The notes: generated by a model not told the origin, from the sequence alone. Positions 1-10,031 are shown, numbered from the stretch's first letter. The stretch: 64,000 nucleotides of DNA from Clostridium saudiense (GCF_000577815.1 NZ_CBYM010000003.1:1-64000), one strand, 5' to 3'. Translations and numbers: made by a program.

Positions 1-12
1 CCCTTAAATTTA

Positions 13-36
13 GAAATTCAGCCTAAGCTGAATTTC
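13..36. terminator. Hairpin after the LUD-domain gene
   Basis: Ten-base perfect arms (GAAATTCAGC / GCTGAATTTC) flank a four-base loop. The hairpin lies just past the stop of the minus-strand LUD gene. The following minus-strand tail is only moderately T-rich, so termination is plausible but not certain. Confidence 0.55.
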
Positions 37-56
37 TTCCTTAACTCTTAACTCTC

Positions 57-695
57 TTAATATCCGTAGTTCTCATTAAGTAACAATATAAAAATTCTAT
101 TTGGTGCTGGCTTTCTTATTACTGTATATTCTCTACAAATTCTTTCTGGACTATTGCAATTCATACATTTTCCTGTAATTACACAAGGTGTTTTTCTATT
201 TAATCTCTTTGCATTAGCTGGTGCTGCAAGATTTTCTACTCTTGAAATTGCCTCATTAATATTCTTCACTATCTTATTTACACCAGCAATAACTATTACT
301 TTATCTGGACCATATAACATCGCAGCAACTCTATTCCCATTTCCATCAACATTATATAATTCTCCATCTTCTGTTATTGCATTTGTACTTGTAAAATAAG
401 CATCACAAAAGAATGCTTCTCTATATATCTGCTTTATTTCTTCTGGCTTCAATCCTTCTTTATATCTATCTAAAAATTCATATCTTCCACTTCTTAAATG
501 GTTTATAATCTTCGTTTCAAATAAACTCATAGAACCGCCAACTGTGACTTTGCTATTTTCTTTAACTAATTCTTTTATTTTATTAATCAATTCATCTTGT
601 GTATTAATAAAAAAACTCTCCATATTATTTTTTCTTAATGCTTCTATTGTTCTATTAATTTTCACTTCATTAACCCACTTTATATTATTATCCAT
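57..695 (-). CDS. LUD-domain (DUF162) protein
   Basis: A 212-residue protein of the LUD/DUF162 family, related to LutC/YkgG proteins linked to lactate utilisation. Family marks are the VGGSMSLFE stretch (about residues 52-60) and the STNAITEDG...VDGNGNR region (about 103-122). Four cysteines near the C-terminus (about 171, 177, 180, 187) could bind a metal or cluster, as in many clostridial stand-alone members. The start has a clear AAAGGGG ribosome site. No lutA or lutB partner is present nearby, so a lactate role is not supported here and the substrate is unknown. Confidence 0.8.
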   Translation of the reverse strand: MDNNIKWVNEVKINRTIEALRKNNMESFFINTQDELINKIKELVKENSKVTVGGSMSLFETKIINHLRSGRYEFLDRYKEGLKPEEIKQIYREAFFCDAYFTSTNAITEDGELYNVDGNGNRVAAMLYGPDKVIVIAGVNKIVKNINEAISRVENLAAPANAKRLNRKTPCVITGKCMNCNSPERICREYTVIRKPAPNRIFILLLNENYGY

Positions 696-836
696 TTTAA
701 TCTTTCCCCTTTGAAATTAACTTATATAATAATTTTAAACTAATATCTATTACAATCCAATAAATATTCTAATTCTTTTTTCTTACCATGTATGATATTA
801 TATTTAGTATATTTTAATTTTGAAAGGGTTAATATT

Positions 837-1403
837 ATGAATTGGATTGAAGATATAAAAAATTATAAACCTTATAACGAACAAGAAGCTAAAGATAAAG
901 ATTTAATACTAAAATGTATAAATCTTCACGATGATATATTAACAAGAGAAAATACAATTGCTCATATAACTAGCTCAGGATATATAGTAAACAAATCAAG
1001 AACAAAGGTGTTAATGATTTATCATAATATTTATAAGAGCTGGGCATGGACCGGTGGTCACGCAGATGGTGATTCTGATTTACTACACGTTGCTATAAAA
1101 GAAGCTAAAGAAGAAACAGGTCTTAAAAACGTAACTCCTGTTATGACTAATATACTTGGATTAGATGTACTTAATGTTAACGGTCATATAAAAAAAGGTA
1201 AATATGTATCATCTCATTTGCATTTATCTGTTGCTTATCTATTGGAAGCTAATGAAGAAGATAAACTAATTGTCAATGAAGAAGAAACTAGTGGTGTTAA
1301 ATGGCTACCTATCAATGAGCTAGACATTCACTGTAATGAACCTTACATAATAAATACTGTATATTCAAAATTTAATAAAAAGATAAAAGAGCTGAATTTA
1401 TAA
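837..1403 (+). CDS. NUDIX hydrolase
   Basis: A 188-residue Nudix-family pyrophosphohydrolase. The Nudix box GGHADGD...[10 protein letters not shown] lies at about residues 73-95; the first acidic position is Asp rather than Glu, while the catalytic E-x-x-E-E core is intact. An ATG 45 bases upstream (792) is in frame, but the GAAAGGG ribosome site sits directly before 837, so 837 is chosen. The last codons lie inside a terminator palindrome shared with the convergent pyruvate oxidoreductase gene. The substrate cannot be told from sequence. Confidence 0.85.
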   Translation: MNWIEDIKNYKPYNEQEAKDKDLILKCINLHDDILTRENTIAHITSSGYIVNKSRTKVLMIYHNIYKSWAWTGGHADGDSDLLHVAIKEAKEETGLKNVTPVMTNILGLDVLNVNGHIKKGKYVSSHLHLSVAYLLEANEEDKLIVNEEETSGVKWLPINELDIHCNEPYIINTVYSKFNKKIKELNL

Positions 1404-1421
1404 ATTCAGCTCTTTTATCTT
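1380..1421. terminator. 42-bp perfect palindrome terminator between convergent genes
   Basis: A 21-bp-per-arm perfect inverted repeat (AAGATAAAAGAGCTGAATTT and its complement) spans the last codons and stop of the Nudix gene and touches the stop codon of the convergent oxidoreductase gene. It should terminate in both directions. Confidence 0.85.
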
Positions 1422-4400
1422 ATTCTTGTGATAACTTTTTATAGTTTTCAAATCTTTCCTTAGCATCCTTTTCTGTCTTAGCAAATAATTCTTCTGCTAG
1501 CTCTGGGAATACTTTAGCTAATGCTGCATATCTTACTTCTCCCATTAAGAAATCTCTAAAATCTGATTTTGGTTCTTTAGAATCTAATGTAAATGGATTC
1601 TTTTCACCCTTTAATGTTGGATTATATCTATAAAGGTTCCAGTAACCACAATCAACAGCTTTCTTTTGTTCATCTGGTGTATTAGTCATACCTTTCTTAA
1701 TTCCATGACTAATACATGGTGCATATGCAATTATTAATGATGGTCCATTATAGCTTTCAGCTTCTGTTATTGCTTTTATTGTTTGATTTTTATCAGCTCC
1801 CAAAGAAACTTGAGCTACATATACATAACCATAACTCATTGCCATCATACCTAAATCTTTTTTCTTTGTTCTCTTTCCTGAAGCTGCAAATTTAGCTATT
1901 GCCGCAGTTGGAGTTGCTTTAGATGCTTGACCTCCAGTATTTGAATAAATTTCTGTATCAAATACAAGAACATTTACATCTTCATTGCTTGCAAGTACAT
2001 GATCTAGACCACCATACCCAATATCGTAAGCCCAACCATCTCCACCAAATATCCATTGTGATCTCTTAATAAAGAATTCCTTATCTTTTAATATTTCTTT
2101 TGCAATTTCATCACTACATCCTTGTAATGCAGCTTCTAATTTTTCTGCCCTTTCTCTAGATCCTTCACCTATGTCTTTATTATTTAACCAATCTTCCATT
2201 GCTTCTTTTGCATTACTACATAAATTTTCATCCAATGCTTTCTTAATATTAGAAGCAATTCTTTCTCTTATTGTCTTTGCCCCCATAAACATTCCAAGCC
2301 CATATTCTGCATTATCCTCAAATAATGAATTAGCCCATGCAGGCCCATGACCTTCTTGGTTCTTTGTATATGCTGTTGCTGCACCTGAAGATGCCCATAT
2401 TGAAGAACATCCTGTTGCATTTGCAATTACCATTCTATCTCCAAATAATTGAGTAACTAATTTAGCATATGGTGTTTCTCCGCAACCTGCACATGCTCCT
2501 GAGAATTCTAAAAGTGGTTGTTCAAATTGACTTCCCTTAACTGTATTCTTATTCATAGGATTCTTCTTATTCTTTATATCCTCTACAGCATAATTCCAAG
2601 CTTCTATTTGATCATGTTGGGAATCAAATGGTTTCATAATAAGCGCTTTACCTGGTGCTGGACAAACTTCTGCGCAGTTAGAACATCCTGTACAATCAAG
2701 TGGTGTAACTCCTATTGTATAGAAATAAGGTACATCTCCCTTAACACCTTTAGCTTGAAGTTTTTTAAAGCTTTGTGGTGCATTCTTTAATTCATCTTCT
2801 GTAGATAAGAATGGTCTAATGCATGCATGAGGACATACATATGAGCATTGATTACATTGTATACATCTCTCTGGAATCCATTCTGGAACATTTACTGCTA
2901 TTCCTCTCTTCTCATATTTAGTAGTTCCATGCATAAAAGTACCATCTTCTATATTATTATTTACAAAAGCTGATACAGGTAAATTATTACCTTCAAGCTT
3001 ATTCATAGGAATACATATATTTTTAACAAAGTCAGGAACAGATATATTTTCTTTTTGTTCATCTCCAGTAGCTGATTTCCATGATTCTGGCACATCTATC
3101 TTAACTAATGATTCTAATCCCTTATCAATAGCAGCATAATTCATATTTACTACTTTTTCACCTTTTTTACCATATGAAGTAACTACTGCTTCCTTTAAAT
3201 ATTTAATAGCTTCATCAACTGGAATAATATTAGCAAGCTTAAAGAATGCTGCTTGCATTATCATATTAATTCTTCCTCCAAGTCCTATTTCTTGGGCTAT
3301 TTTTACTGCATTTATTGTATAGAAATTAATATTATTTTTAGCAATATATTTTTTCATTTTAGCTGGTAATTTTTCATCTAACTCTTCTTTAGTCCAAATT
3401 GTATTTAATACAAATACACCATTTTTTCTTAATCCTTCCAAAACATCATATGAATATACATATGATTGATTATGACATGCTACAAAATCTGCTTTATCTA
3501 TTTCATAATGAGCCTTTATTGGATTTTTACCAAATCTTAAATGTGAAATAGTTATTCCCCCAGATTTCTTTGAATCATACGCAAAATAACCTTGAGCATA
3601 CATATTTGTATGATCACCAATTATTTTAATTGCGCTCTTATTAGCTCCAACTGTACCATCTGATCCAAGTCCCCAGAACTTACATGCTGTTGTTCCTTCA
3701 ACTGCTACATCTATTTCTTTGTCAGATGCTAATGATAAGTTAGTTACATCATCAGTAATTCCTATTGTAAATCCATTCTTTGGATTATTACTCTTTAAAT
3801 TTTCATAAACTGCAGCTATATCTGCTGGATATGGATCTTTAGAACCTAATCCAAATCTTCCCCCTATTACCTTTGGAGGGTTATCCATTTCATTTACTGC
3901 TCTTAATACATCTAAATATAGTGGTTCACCAATTGATCCTGGTTCTTTTGTTTTATCTAATACAGCAATTTTTTTAACTGTACTTGGAATAGTATTTAAT
4001 AATCTTTCAATACTAAAAGGTCTATATAACCTTACTTTTACTAATCCAACTTTTTCACCTTTATTCATTAAATAATCAATTGTTTCTTCTACAACTTCAC
4101 TTACTGCTCCCATAGAAATTATAATTCTATCGGCTTCTTTATCTCCATAATAATCAAAGCAATGATATTCTCTACCTGTTAATTCTGTAATTTTACTCAT
4201 ATATTCTTCTACTACAGATGGAATATCGTCATAATACTTATTTAGTGATTCACATAATTGGAAGTATACATCTGGGTTTTGCGCTGTACCTCTAGTTACT
4301 GGATGACTTGGATTTAATGCATTTTTTCTAAACTTATCAATTGCTTCACAATCTACAAGGTTAGCTAATTCATCATATTCTAAAATTTCTACCTTTTGTA

Positions 4401-4935
4401 TTTCATGAGATACTCTAAAACCATCAAAAAAGTTTACGAATGGGATTCTGGCTTTTATTGCTGTTAAATGTGCAACTGGTGATAAATCCATAACTTCTTG
4501 AACAGATCCTTCTGAAAGCATTGCACATCCTGTAGCTCTTGCAGCCATTACATCTTGATGATCACCAAATATACTTAATGATGAAGTTGCAAGTGCTCTT
4601 GCTGCTACATGAATTACTCCTGGTAATCTCTCTCCAACCATCTTATACATATTCGGAATCATAAGTAATAATCCTTGAGATGCAGTATATGTAGTTCCTA
4701 ATGCCCCACTTTGAAGTATTCCATGAAGTGCTCCTGCTGCTCCTGCTTCTGATTGCATTTCTACAACTTTAACTGGCTCACCAAATATATTTTTCTTTCC
4801 TTGTGCTACCCATTCATCTACATGTTCAGCCATTGGAGATGAAGGGGTAATAGGATAAATGGAACTTACTTCAGTAAATGCATAAGAAATATATGCAGCT
4901 GCAGTATTTCCATCCATAGTTTTCATTTTTCTCAT
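1420..4935 (-). CDS. nifJ: Pyruvate:ferredoxin (flavodoxin) oxidoreductase
   Basis: Single-chain enzyme of 1171 residues, the usual length. It converts pyruvate and CoA to acetyl-CoA, CO2 and reduced ferredoxin in the cytoplasm, central to clostridial fermentation. The N-terminus has the typical TMDGNTAAAYISYAF start. Two 4Fe-4S motifs (CIQCNQCSYVCPHAC and CTGCSNCAEVCPAPG, roughly residues 690-760) form the ferredoxin domain. The ACAGCGETPYAK segment holds cysteines for the proximal cluster, and GGDGWAYDIGYGG with NTGGQ marks the thiamine-diphosphate domain. A GAGAGG site precedes the ATG. The gene is monocistronic, ending in the shared palindrome. Confidence 0.97.
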   Translation of the reverse strand: MRKMKTMDGNTAAAYISYAFTEVSSIYPITPSSPMAEHVDEWVAQGKKNIFGEPVKVVEMQSEAGAAGALHGILQSGALGTTYTASQGLLLMIPNMYKMVGERLPGVIHVAARALATSSLSIFGDHQDVMAARATGCAMLSEGSVQEVMDLSPVAHLTAIKARIPFVNFFDGFRVSHEIQKVEILEYDELANLVDCEAIDKFRKNALNPSHPVTRGTAQNPDVYFQLCESLNKYYDDIPSVVEEYMSKITELTGREYHCFDYYGDKEADRIIISMGAVSEVVEETIDYLMNKGEKVGLVKVRLYRPFSIERLLNTIPSTVKKIAVLDKTKEPGSIGEPLYLDVLRAVNEMDNPPKVIGGRFGLGSKDPYPADIAAVYENLKSNNPKNGFTIGITDDVTNLSLASDKEIDVAVEGTTACKFWGLGSDGTVGANKSAIKIIGDHTNMYAQGYFAYDSKKSGGITISHLRFGKNPIKAHYEIDKADFVACHNQSYVYSYDVLEGLRKNGVFVLNTIWTKEELDEKLPAKMKKYIAKNNINFYTINAVKIAQEIGLGGRINMIMQAAFFKLANIIPVDEAIKYLKEAVVTSYGKKGEKVVNMNYAAIDKGLESLVKIDVPESWKSATGDEQKENISVPDFVKNICIPMNKLEGNNLPVSAFVNNNIEDGTFMHGTTKYEKRGIAVNVPEWIPERCIQCNQCSYVCPHACIRPFLSTEDELKNAPQSFKKLQAKGVKGDVPYFYTIGVTPLDCTGCSNCAEVCPAPGKALIMKPFDSQHDQIEAWNYAVEDIKNKKNPMNKNTVKGSQFEQPLLEFSGACAGCGETPYAKLVTQLFGDRMVIANATGCSSIWASSGAATAYTKNQEGHGPAWANSLFEDNAEYGLGMFMGAKTIRERIASNIKKALDENLCSNAKEAMEDWLNNKDIGEGSRERAEKLEAALQGCSDEIAKEILKDKEFFIKRSQWIFGGDGWAYDIGYGGLDHVLASNEDVNVLVFDTEIYSNTGGQASKATPTAAIAKFAASGKRTKKKDLGMMAMSYGYVYVAQVSLGADKNQTIKAITEAESYNGPSLIIAYAPCISHGIKKGMTNTPDEQKKAVDCGYWNLYRYNPTLKGEKNPFTLDSKEPKSDFRDFLMGEVRYAALAKVFPELAEELFAKTEKDAKERFENYKKLSQE

Positions 4936-5078
4936 ATTTTTGCCTCTCTTTCATTAGTTTTTAATTTTATACTTTAGGCTTTTATCAATTAATTTTTTCA
5001 TTCTTTATTAGTATTGAAAAAATGTAAAATATTATGTATATTACTTTTAAAGTTTTTTTACTTTTTTTAACAGATGTA

Positions 5079-5107
5079 TTGACTGCATAATTTTTTAGTT
5101 TTATACT
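5079..5107 (+). promoter_or_regulatory. Sigma-A promoter of the initiator tRNA
   Basis: TTGACT (5079-5084) and TATACT (5102-5107) are separated by 17 bases. The predicted transcription start is about 17 bases before the tRNA. Confidence 0.7.
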
Positions 5108-5130
5108 AATAATATAAATAAAGATATCAA

Positions 5131-5206
<76 letters not shown>

Positions 5207-5207
5207 C

Positions 5208-5235
5208 AAAAAGGATGTCATATGACATCCTTTTT
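5208..5235. terminator. Bidirectional terminator (tRNA-fMet and DUF815 gene)
   Basis: A 28-bp perfect palindrome, AAAAAGGATGTCAT followed by its complement, begins two bases after the tRNA CCA end and lies three bases past the stop of the convergent minus-strand ATPase gene. Confidence 0.85.
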
Positions 5236-5238
5236 TAT

Positions 5239-6414
5239 TTATACTAATGAATTTACAGACATAATAAATTGTTTTGCTACTCTATTAGATCTACCACTAC
5301 TTAATGCTGCCCACTTAATTGCTTCTCTTTTTAATGTTTCCTTTGGTAAATTAATATTATAAATTTCAGCTAACTTATATACTGTATTCAAATAATCATT
5401 TTGATTACCTACTGAAAAAGTCAATGTTACTCCGAATCTTTCAGCTAAAGAATGTTTTTCTTCAACTGTTTCTCTAGCATGAATTTCGTCTCCTTGTCTA
5501 TCATTAAACCCTTCTCTTATTAAATTCTTTCTATTTGATGTTGCATAAATTAAAACATTTTTAGGCCTTACCTCTAAACCTCCTTCAATTAATGCTTTCA
5601 TATTTTTATATTCATATTCAAACTCTTCAAAAGATAAATCATCTAAAAATAAAATAAATTTAAGACCTCTATGTTTAATTAAAGATAAAATATTGTTTAA
5701 ATCCATAAAATCTTTTTTATTTAATTCAATAACTCTTAATTTTTTATTATAATATTTATTTAAAATAGCCTTTACTGAAGAGGATTTTCCTGTTCCACTA
5801 TCACCAAACAATAATACATTATTGCAAAGTTCACCATTTATAAAACTTTCTGTATTATTAATTAAAATTTTTAATTGCATTTCATTTCCGATTAATTCAT
5901 CAAAAGTAATTGGATCACAATTTTCTATTCCTATTAGCCCCTTATTTTTGTCCCATTTAAATCCTTTATAATAATTCATAATACCAGCACCATTTTTATA
6001 ATAAAAATCTACTAGTAAATTTCCTATGGTATTTATATCTTCATTATATTTAAAAATATTAAAAATTGGATCATTATCTGAAATTTTATTATCATTTAGT
6101 GTACAAAACTCTTCTGAAATATCAAATAATCTTTTAATTACTCTTATATCATTTAATGCTATATTAAATAAATTTTTATCAATTTCATTACCAACTTTTT
6201 CTGATTTTATTGTGAATAAATTTTCATCTTGTCTTACTAAATAACATAAATACATTTTAAACAAATCACCATCAATAGGTAAATCCAAAGCCTTTTCTAA
6301 TAACCTATTTAAAATATATTGATGTTTATCATAATTATCTTCTTCCAAATAACTTAACACTTCAGATATAATTATGTCATCATTTAAACTATTAAATAAA
6401 ATAAACCTCTTCAT
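5239..6414 (-). CDS. DUF815-family AAA-type ATPase
   Basis: About 391 residues. The C-terminal half carries a Walker A motif GDSGTGKSS (about residues 204-212) and a Walker B stretch FILFLDDLSF (about 254-263), the arrangement of DUF815 P-loop ATPases widespread in Firmicutes. The N-terminal 170 residues have no motif I recognise. The open frame extends three codons upstream to a GTG, but the GGGGTGA ribosome site directly precedes the ATG at 6414, so that start is preferred. The family is of unknown function; nothing nearby hints at a partner. Confidence 0.85.
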   Translation of the reverse strand: MKRFILFNSLNDDIIISEVLSYLEEDNYDKHQYILNRLLEKALDLPIDGDLFKMYLCYLVRQDENLFTIKSEKVGNEIDKNLFNIALNDIRVIKRLFDISEEFCTLNDNKISDNDPIFNIFKYNEDINTIGNLLVDFYYKNGAGIMNYYKGFKWDKNKGLIGIENCDPITFDELIGNEMQLKILINNTESFINGELCNNVLLFGDSGTGKSSSVKAILNKYYNKKLRVIELNKKDFMDLNNILSLIKHRGLKFILFLDDLSFEEFEYEYKNMKALIEGGLEVRPKNVLIYATSNRKNLIREGFNDRQGDEIHARETVEEKHSLAERFGVTLTFSVGNQNDYLNTVYKLAEIYNINLPKETLKREAIKWAALSSGRSNRVAKQFIMSVNSLV

Positions 6415-6484
6415 TCTTCTCACCCCATTAAAACAAAATTAATTATATAATACATTTTTATCCATTTTTATTCAATAAAAAAGA

Positions 6485-6511
6485 TATAGAGTATTTATTT
6501 AATACTCTATA
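6485..6511 (-). terminator. Terminator of the nicotinamidase-like gene
   Basis: Eleven-base arms TATAGAGTATT / AATACTCTATA with a five-base loop, followed on the minus strand by TCTTTTTTATT. Confidence 0.8.
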
Positions 6512-6560
6512 CCCATAATCTATATCCTTAATACTCTTCTTTAATAATACCTACTTTTAT

Positions 6561-7106
6561 CTATTTTCTATTTATTACTTTTACCTGTATACCTTCCATA
6601 ACATCAAACGCTTTTTCATGTAATTCTTCATTAAATCCCGCACATAACTTAGCATCAACTAAAATTTCTGCATTAGTATATTGTGATTGAAACATTACTA
6701 CATTACTTATTACACAAATATTTGTTACTACACCGATAATTTCAATACAATTAATATTTTCTCCAAGTTTTTCACTTAATTCAATTATTTTACTAGGTGA
6801 AATACCAAATGAACCCTTATTTATATGAATTGTATTTTTATTATTAATGAATTCACTAAGTTTTCCATAAAGTTCATGTCCTTCAGTATTTAAAATACAA
6901 TGTGTTACAGGTAAATTCTTACCTTCTCTAGTTGCTAAATAATCCTCTGTATGAGTATCATATGTAAATACTACTTTATCTCCTTTTGACAAATAACTAT
7001 TTACCTTTTCATATATTCCCTCTTCTATTTCTTTAGCTTTTTCAAATCCTAATGCTCCATCTACAAAATCCTTTTGATAATCTACTACAACCAATACTCT
7101 TTTCAT
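6561..7106 (-). CDS. Isochorismatase-family cysteine hydrolase, nicotinamidase-like
   Basis: A 181-residue isochorismatase-fold hydrolase. The catalytic triad expected for nicotinamidases is visible: Asp9 in VVDYQKDF, Lys97 in INKGSFG and Cys131 in GVVTNICV. The metal-binding region is suggested by YDTHTEDY (Asp50, His52) and His69. This points to nicotinamide deamidation to nicotinate for NAD salvage, but the family contains other amidases, so the substrate is inferred. An AGGAGG site precedes the start. The gene is monocistronic with its own terminator. Confidence 0.85.
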   Translation of the reverse strand: MKRVLVVVDYQKDFVDGALGFEKAKEIEEGIYEKVNSYLSKGDKVVFTYDTHTEDYLATREGKNLPVTHCILNTEGHELYGKLSEFINNKNTIHINKGSFGISPSKIIELSEKLGENINCIEIIGVVTNICVISNVVMFQSQYTNAEILVDAKLCAGFNEELHEKAFDVMEGIQVKVINRK

Positions 7107-7316
7107 TATCCATCCTCCTAACTATAAATTAATTAAATATATTTTACCATAACACCTATCTAAATGTTACTTCTGTATATACACTTATTTTTAAAAATTA
7201 CATATTTATTTTCTTAAAAATTTCTGATATTTAACTTTTTTACCTTTATTAAAAGGTTAATCTTTTATATAATGGTAAAGTAATAAATTATATGGTTAAA
7301 TTTTGGAGGTAATTTA

Positions 7317-8156
7317 ATGGAATTTTTAGAAATTATAAAAGCCATAATTCTCGGTATCGTTGAAGGGGTAACCGAATGGCTTCCTGTTAGTAGTACTGGT
7401 CACATGATTTTAGTTGACGAATTTTTAAAACTAAATGTTTCAAAAGAATTTATGGAAATGTTTTTAGTAGTTATCCAGCTTGGAGCTATTTTGGCAGTTA
7501 TTTTATTATATTGGAAAAAGATTTTCCCGTTTAAATTTGATAACGGTGTTAAAGTTGAAAAAGATACAATTATAATGTGGGTTAAAATATTAATTGCATG
7601 TGTTCCTGCAGCTATCGTTGGACTTTTATGGGATGATTATTTAAATGCTTTATTTTATAACCCAACTACTGTTGCAATTATGTTAATTTTATTTGGTATT
7701 CTATTTATTGTTATTGAAAACTACAATAAGGGTAAAAATCCTAAAATAAATAGTTTAACAGAAATAACATATACAGTTGCCGTAATGATAGGTTTATTTC
7801 AATTAATAGCAGCTGTTTTCCCTGGTACTTCTCGTTCTGGTGCAACTATAGTTGGTGCATTATTAATAGGTGTTTCAAGAACTGTAGCAGCTGAATTCAC
7901 TTTCTTCCTTGCTATTCCTGTTATGTTAGGTGCAAGCGCATTAAAACTTGTTAAGTTTGGATTAAAGACTGGTTTTGTTATGACTGGAAGTGAACTTACT
8001 ATATTATTAGTTGGAATGATTGTTGCATTTATTGTGTCAATTCTAGCAATTAAATTCCTTATGTCTTATATTAAAAATAATGATTTTAAAGTATTTGGAT
8101 GGTATAGAATTGTACTTGGAATATTAGTATTAGCATATTTCTATGTAATAAGATAA
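7317..8156 (+). CDS. uppP: Undecaprenyl-diphosphatase
   Basis: Integral membrane enzyme of 279 residues that dephosphorylates undecaprenyl diphosphate to recycle the lipid carrier of cell-wall synthesis, and can confer bacitracin tolerance. The signature EGVTEWLPVSSTGH (about residues 16-29) and PGTSRSGAT (about 168-176) carry the catalytic residues. Several hydrophobic segments fit the polytopic fold. GGAGG precedes the ATG, and a TATAAT at 7268-7273 is a likely -10 element. The gene is monocistronic, ending in a terminator shared with the convergent kinase. Confidence 0.96.
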   Translation: MEFLEIIKAIILGIVEGVTEWLPVSSTGHMILVDEFLKLNVSKEFMEMFLVVIQLGAILAVILLYWKKIFPFKFDNGVKVEKDTIIMWVKILIACVPAAIVGLLWDDYLNALFYNPTTVAIMLILFGILFIVIENYNKGKNPKINSLTEITYTVAVMIGLFQLIAAVFPGTSRSGATIVGALLIGVSRTVAAEFTFFLAIPVMLGASALKLVKFGLKTGFVMTGSELTILLVGMIVAFIVSILAIKFLMSYIKNNDFKVFGWYRIVLGILVLAYFYVIR

Positions 8157-8165
8157 TCTTTACAT

Positions 8166-8199
8166 AAAAAAGACTGAGTAAACTTACTCAGTCTTTTTT
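8166..8199. terminator. Bidirectional terminator between uppP and the histidine kinase
   Basis: Sixteen-base perfect arms (AAAAAAGACTGAGTAA and complement) with a two-base spacer, with T-runs on both strands. It just overlaps the stop of the minus-strand kinase gene. Confidence 0.85.
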
Positions 8200-9853
8200 A
8201 GTACAACTCATAAATATCTGAAAACTCAATATTAATCTTTTGTACTAATGGTTTATTTTCTGCATCTATTATCCTACTATTATTATCATTATCTTCTTCC
8301 ATTCTTACATTTGGAAGCTTTATAACAATCTCACAACCTTTTTCAACTTCCTTTTCTAAAGAAACTGTTCCCTCATGAAGTTCTATTAGGGACTTTACTA
8401 ATGAAAGCCCAATTCCACTTCCTTCTTTCTTTCTATTAAAAGATTTATCTTCTTGAACAAATCTTTCAAAAATATGCTCACTAACTCCTTTTGATATACC
8501 ACTTCCATCATCTTTAACTCTGATTGTAACAAATTCATCATCCGCATCCATTAAAACACTTATGTTTCCATTGTCATCAGTAAACTTAACTGAATTAGAT
8601 AATAAATTTAAAATTACTCTCTCTATACTTTCAGGATCACATTTTATTATAAGTTCTTCAACGTATGTATCAAATAAAACATTAATATTTTTTGCTTCAA
8701 CATAAGGAATAATTGACAACGTAATATCCTCTACTAAACTGATGATTTCATAATTTCCAAAGTTAAGATTCATAAATCCAGAATCTATCTTTGTAATATC
8801 AACAAGATTATTTACTAATCTTAATAATCTAAAGCAATTTTGTTTTATAGTTCCATCATATTTGCAATAAGCTTTCCATAAAGCATTTTCACCTTGGCTT
8901 TTGCTAATTTCAAGTAATTGAAAACATGAATAAATTATATTAATAGGTGTTTTAATTTCATGTGATAAATTTGCAAAGAACTGAGTCTTTGCTTTTTCAA
9001 TCTCTTTAATTTCATTATATTTTTTTTGAAAGTCTTTTAAATTGTTTACTTGATTATTTAATTTATTACTTACTTCTATTCTTCTAACAACTTCAATATA
9101 TAATCCAACAAGTAAAATTAAATATGCTATAGTACTTAAAAATCTATTATAAACTAATACTTTCTCTGCATATTTAGAGAAAATATTTAAATAAAAAATT
9201 CTTCTAATTGTAAATATACTTATCGTAGTAATAAATATAGTGTAAATAAACTCACTTTTTCTTATACACCTTTTTACTAGGATAAGTAATAATATTACAT
9301 AATAAATTAGCAAACTACATTGAATTATATTCCAAAAATTAATACTTTTTATTGAAAATATATTGCTTAAATTTAATTTCACTTCTATAAATGTCCCTAT
9401 AATATTTATTAAAACAATCAATATTACAGAAAGTTTCTTTCTACTAACAATTTTATATGCATATTTACTTTCGTTTAATATTGCAATAGTAAGTAAAAAT
9501 ATTCTTACTACAAATGGAAATGTTATTAAATGCGCACTTAATCCAATATTTTCAATTATAAAATTTACAAAAATATATTCAATAAATATACTTATATATG
9601 ATAATTTCAAAATAAAAAACTCATTATTTTTGTACATATAATAATATAACAAACAACATGGAATTGCTATTAATCCAAGTAATACATTAATTGTATTAAT
9701 ATCTTGTATAATTATAGTGCTTTTTAGATTATTTATATCTAATATTTCTATACCAACAATGGAAAAACATAAAAATAATACCGTTCCAATTAACATATAT
9801 AAAATATATCTTCTACTTTTCTTTTCATATTCTCTAATACTATTTTCTTTCAT
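8198..9853 (-). CDS. Membrane-bound sensor histidine kinase (orphan)
   Basis: About 551 residues. The first ~270 residues are a run of roughly eight hydrophobic segments, a membrane sensor of unknown ligand. A short coiled region follows, then the HisKA domain with the phospho-acceptor in FANLSHEIKTP, and an ATPase domain with N-box (ERVILNLLSNSVKF), G1 (VKDDGSGIS) and G2 (GSGIGLSLVKSL). No response regulator is adjacent. AAGGGG sits just before the ATG at 9853, so the upstream ATG at 9868 is less likely. The divergent neighbour is a small kinase-like gene across a palindrome-rich spacer. Confidence 0.9.
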   Translation of the reverse strand: MKENSIREYEKKSRRYILYMLIGTVLFLCFSIVGIEILDINNLKSTIIIQDINTINVLLGLIAIPCCLLYYYMYKNNEFFILKLSYISIFIEYIFVNFIIENIGLSAHLITFPFVVRIFLLTIAILNESKYAYKIVSRKKLSVILIVLINIIGTFIEVKLNLSNIFSIKSINFWNIIQCSLLIYYVILLLILVKRCIRKSEFIYTIFITTISIFTIRRIFYLNIFSKYAEKVLVYNRFLSTIAYLILLVGLYIEVVRRIEVSNKLNNQVNNLKDFQKKYNEIKEIEKAKTQFFANLSHEIKTPINIIYSCFQLLEISKSQGENALWKAYCKYDGTIKQNCFRLLRLVNNLVDITKIDSGFMNLNFGNYEIISLVEDITLSIIPYVEAKNINVLFDTYVEELIIKCDPESIERVILNLLSNSVKFTDDNGNISVLMDADDEFVTIRVKDDGSGISKGVSEHIFERFVQEDKSFNRKKEGSGIGLSLVKSLIELHEGTVSLEKEVEKGCEIVIKLPNVRMEEDNDNNSRIIDAENKPLVQKINIEFSDIYELY

Positions 9854-9923
9854 ATATCCCCTTAACATTTGTTTTTAATATTATTTTTTAGCACAATATT
9901 TACATGATTATATCATATTTTCT

Positions 9924-9953
9924 ATAATATTAGAAATTAATTTCTAATATTAT
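9924..9953. promoter_or_regulatory. 30-bp perfect palindrome in a divergent intergenic region
   Basis: ATAATATTAGAAATT is followed directly by its exact complement. It sits between two divergently transcribed genes, not at a gene end, which favours an operator over a terminator. The binding protein is unknown. Confidence 0.55.
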
Positions 9954-9963
9954 GAACCATTAA

Positions 9964-10023
9964 TTAAATTATTGCTAGAATTTTTCCAGTAGTTTGCATA
10001 TACTATCCTAAGCAATAATTTAA
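9964..10023 (+). promoter_or_regulatory. Hairpin in the 5' leader of the kinase-like gene
   Basis: Thirteen-base perfect arms TTAAATTATTGCT (9964-9976) and AGCAATAATTTAA (10011-10023) enclose 34 bases. The second arm ends eight bases before the ATG at 10032 and abuts the only weak ribosome-site-like stretch (AAGTGA), so it could limit translation initiation. Confidence 0.5.
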
Positions 10024-10031
10024 GTGATATT

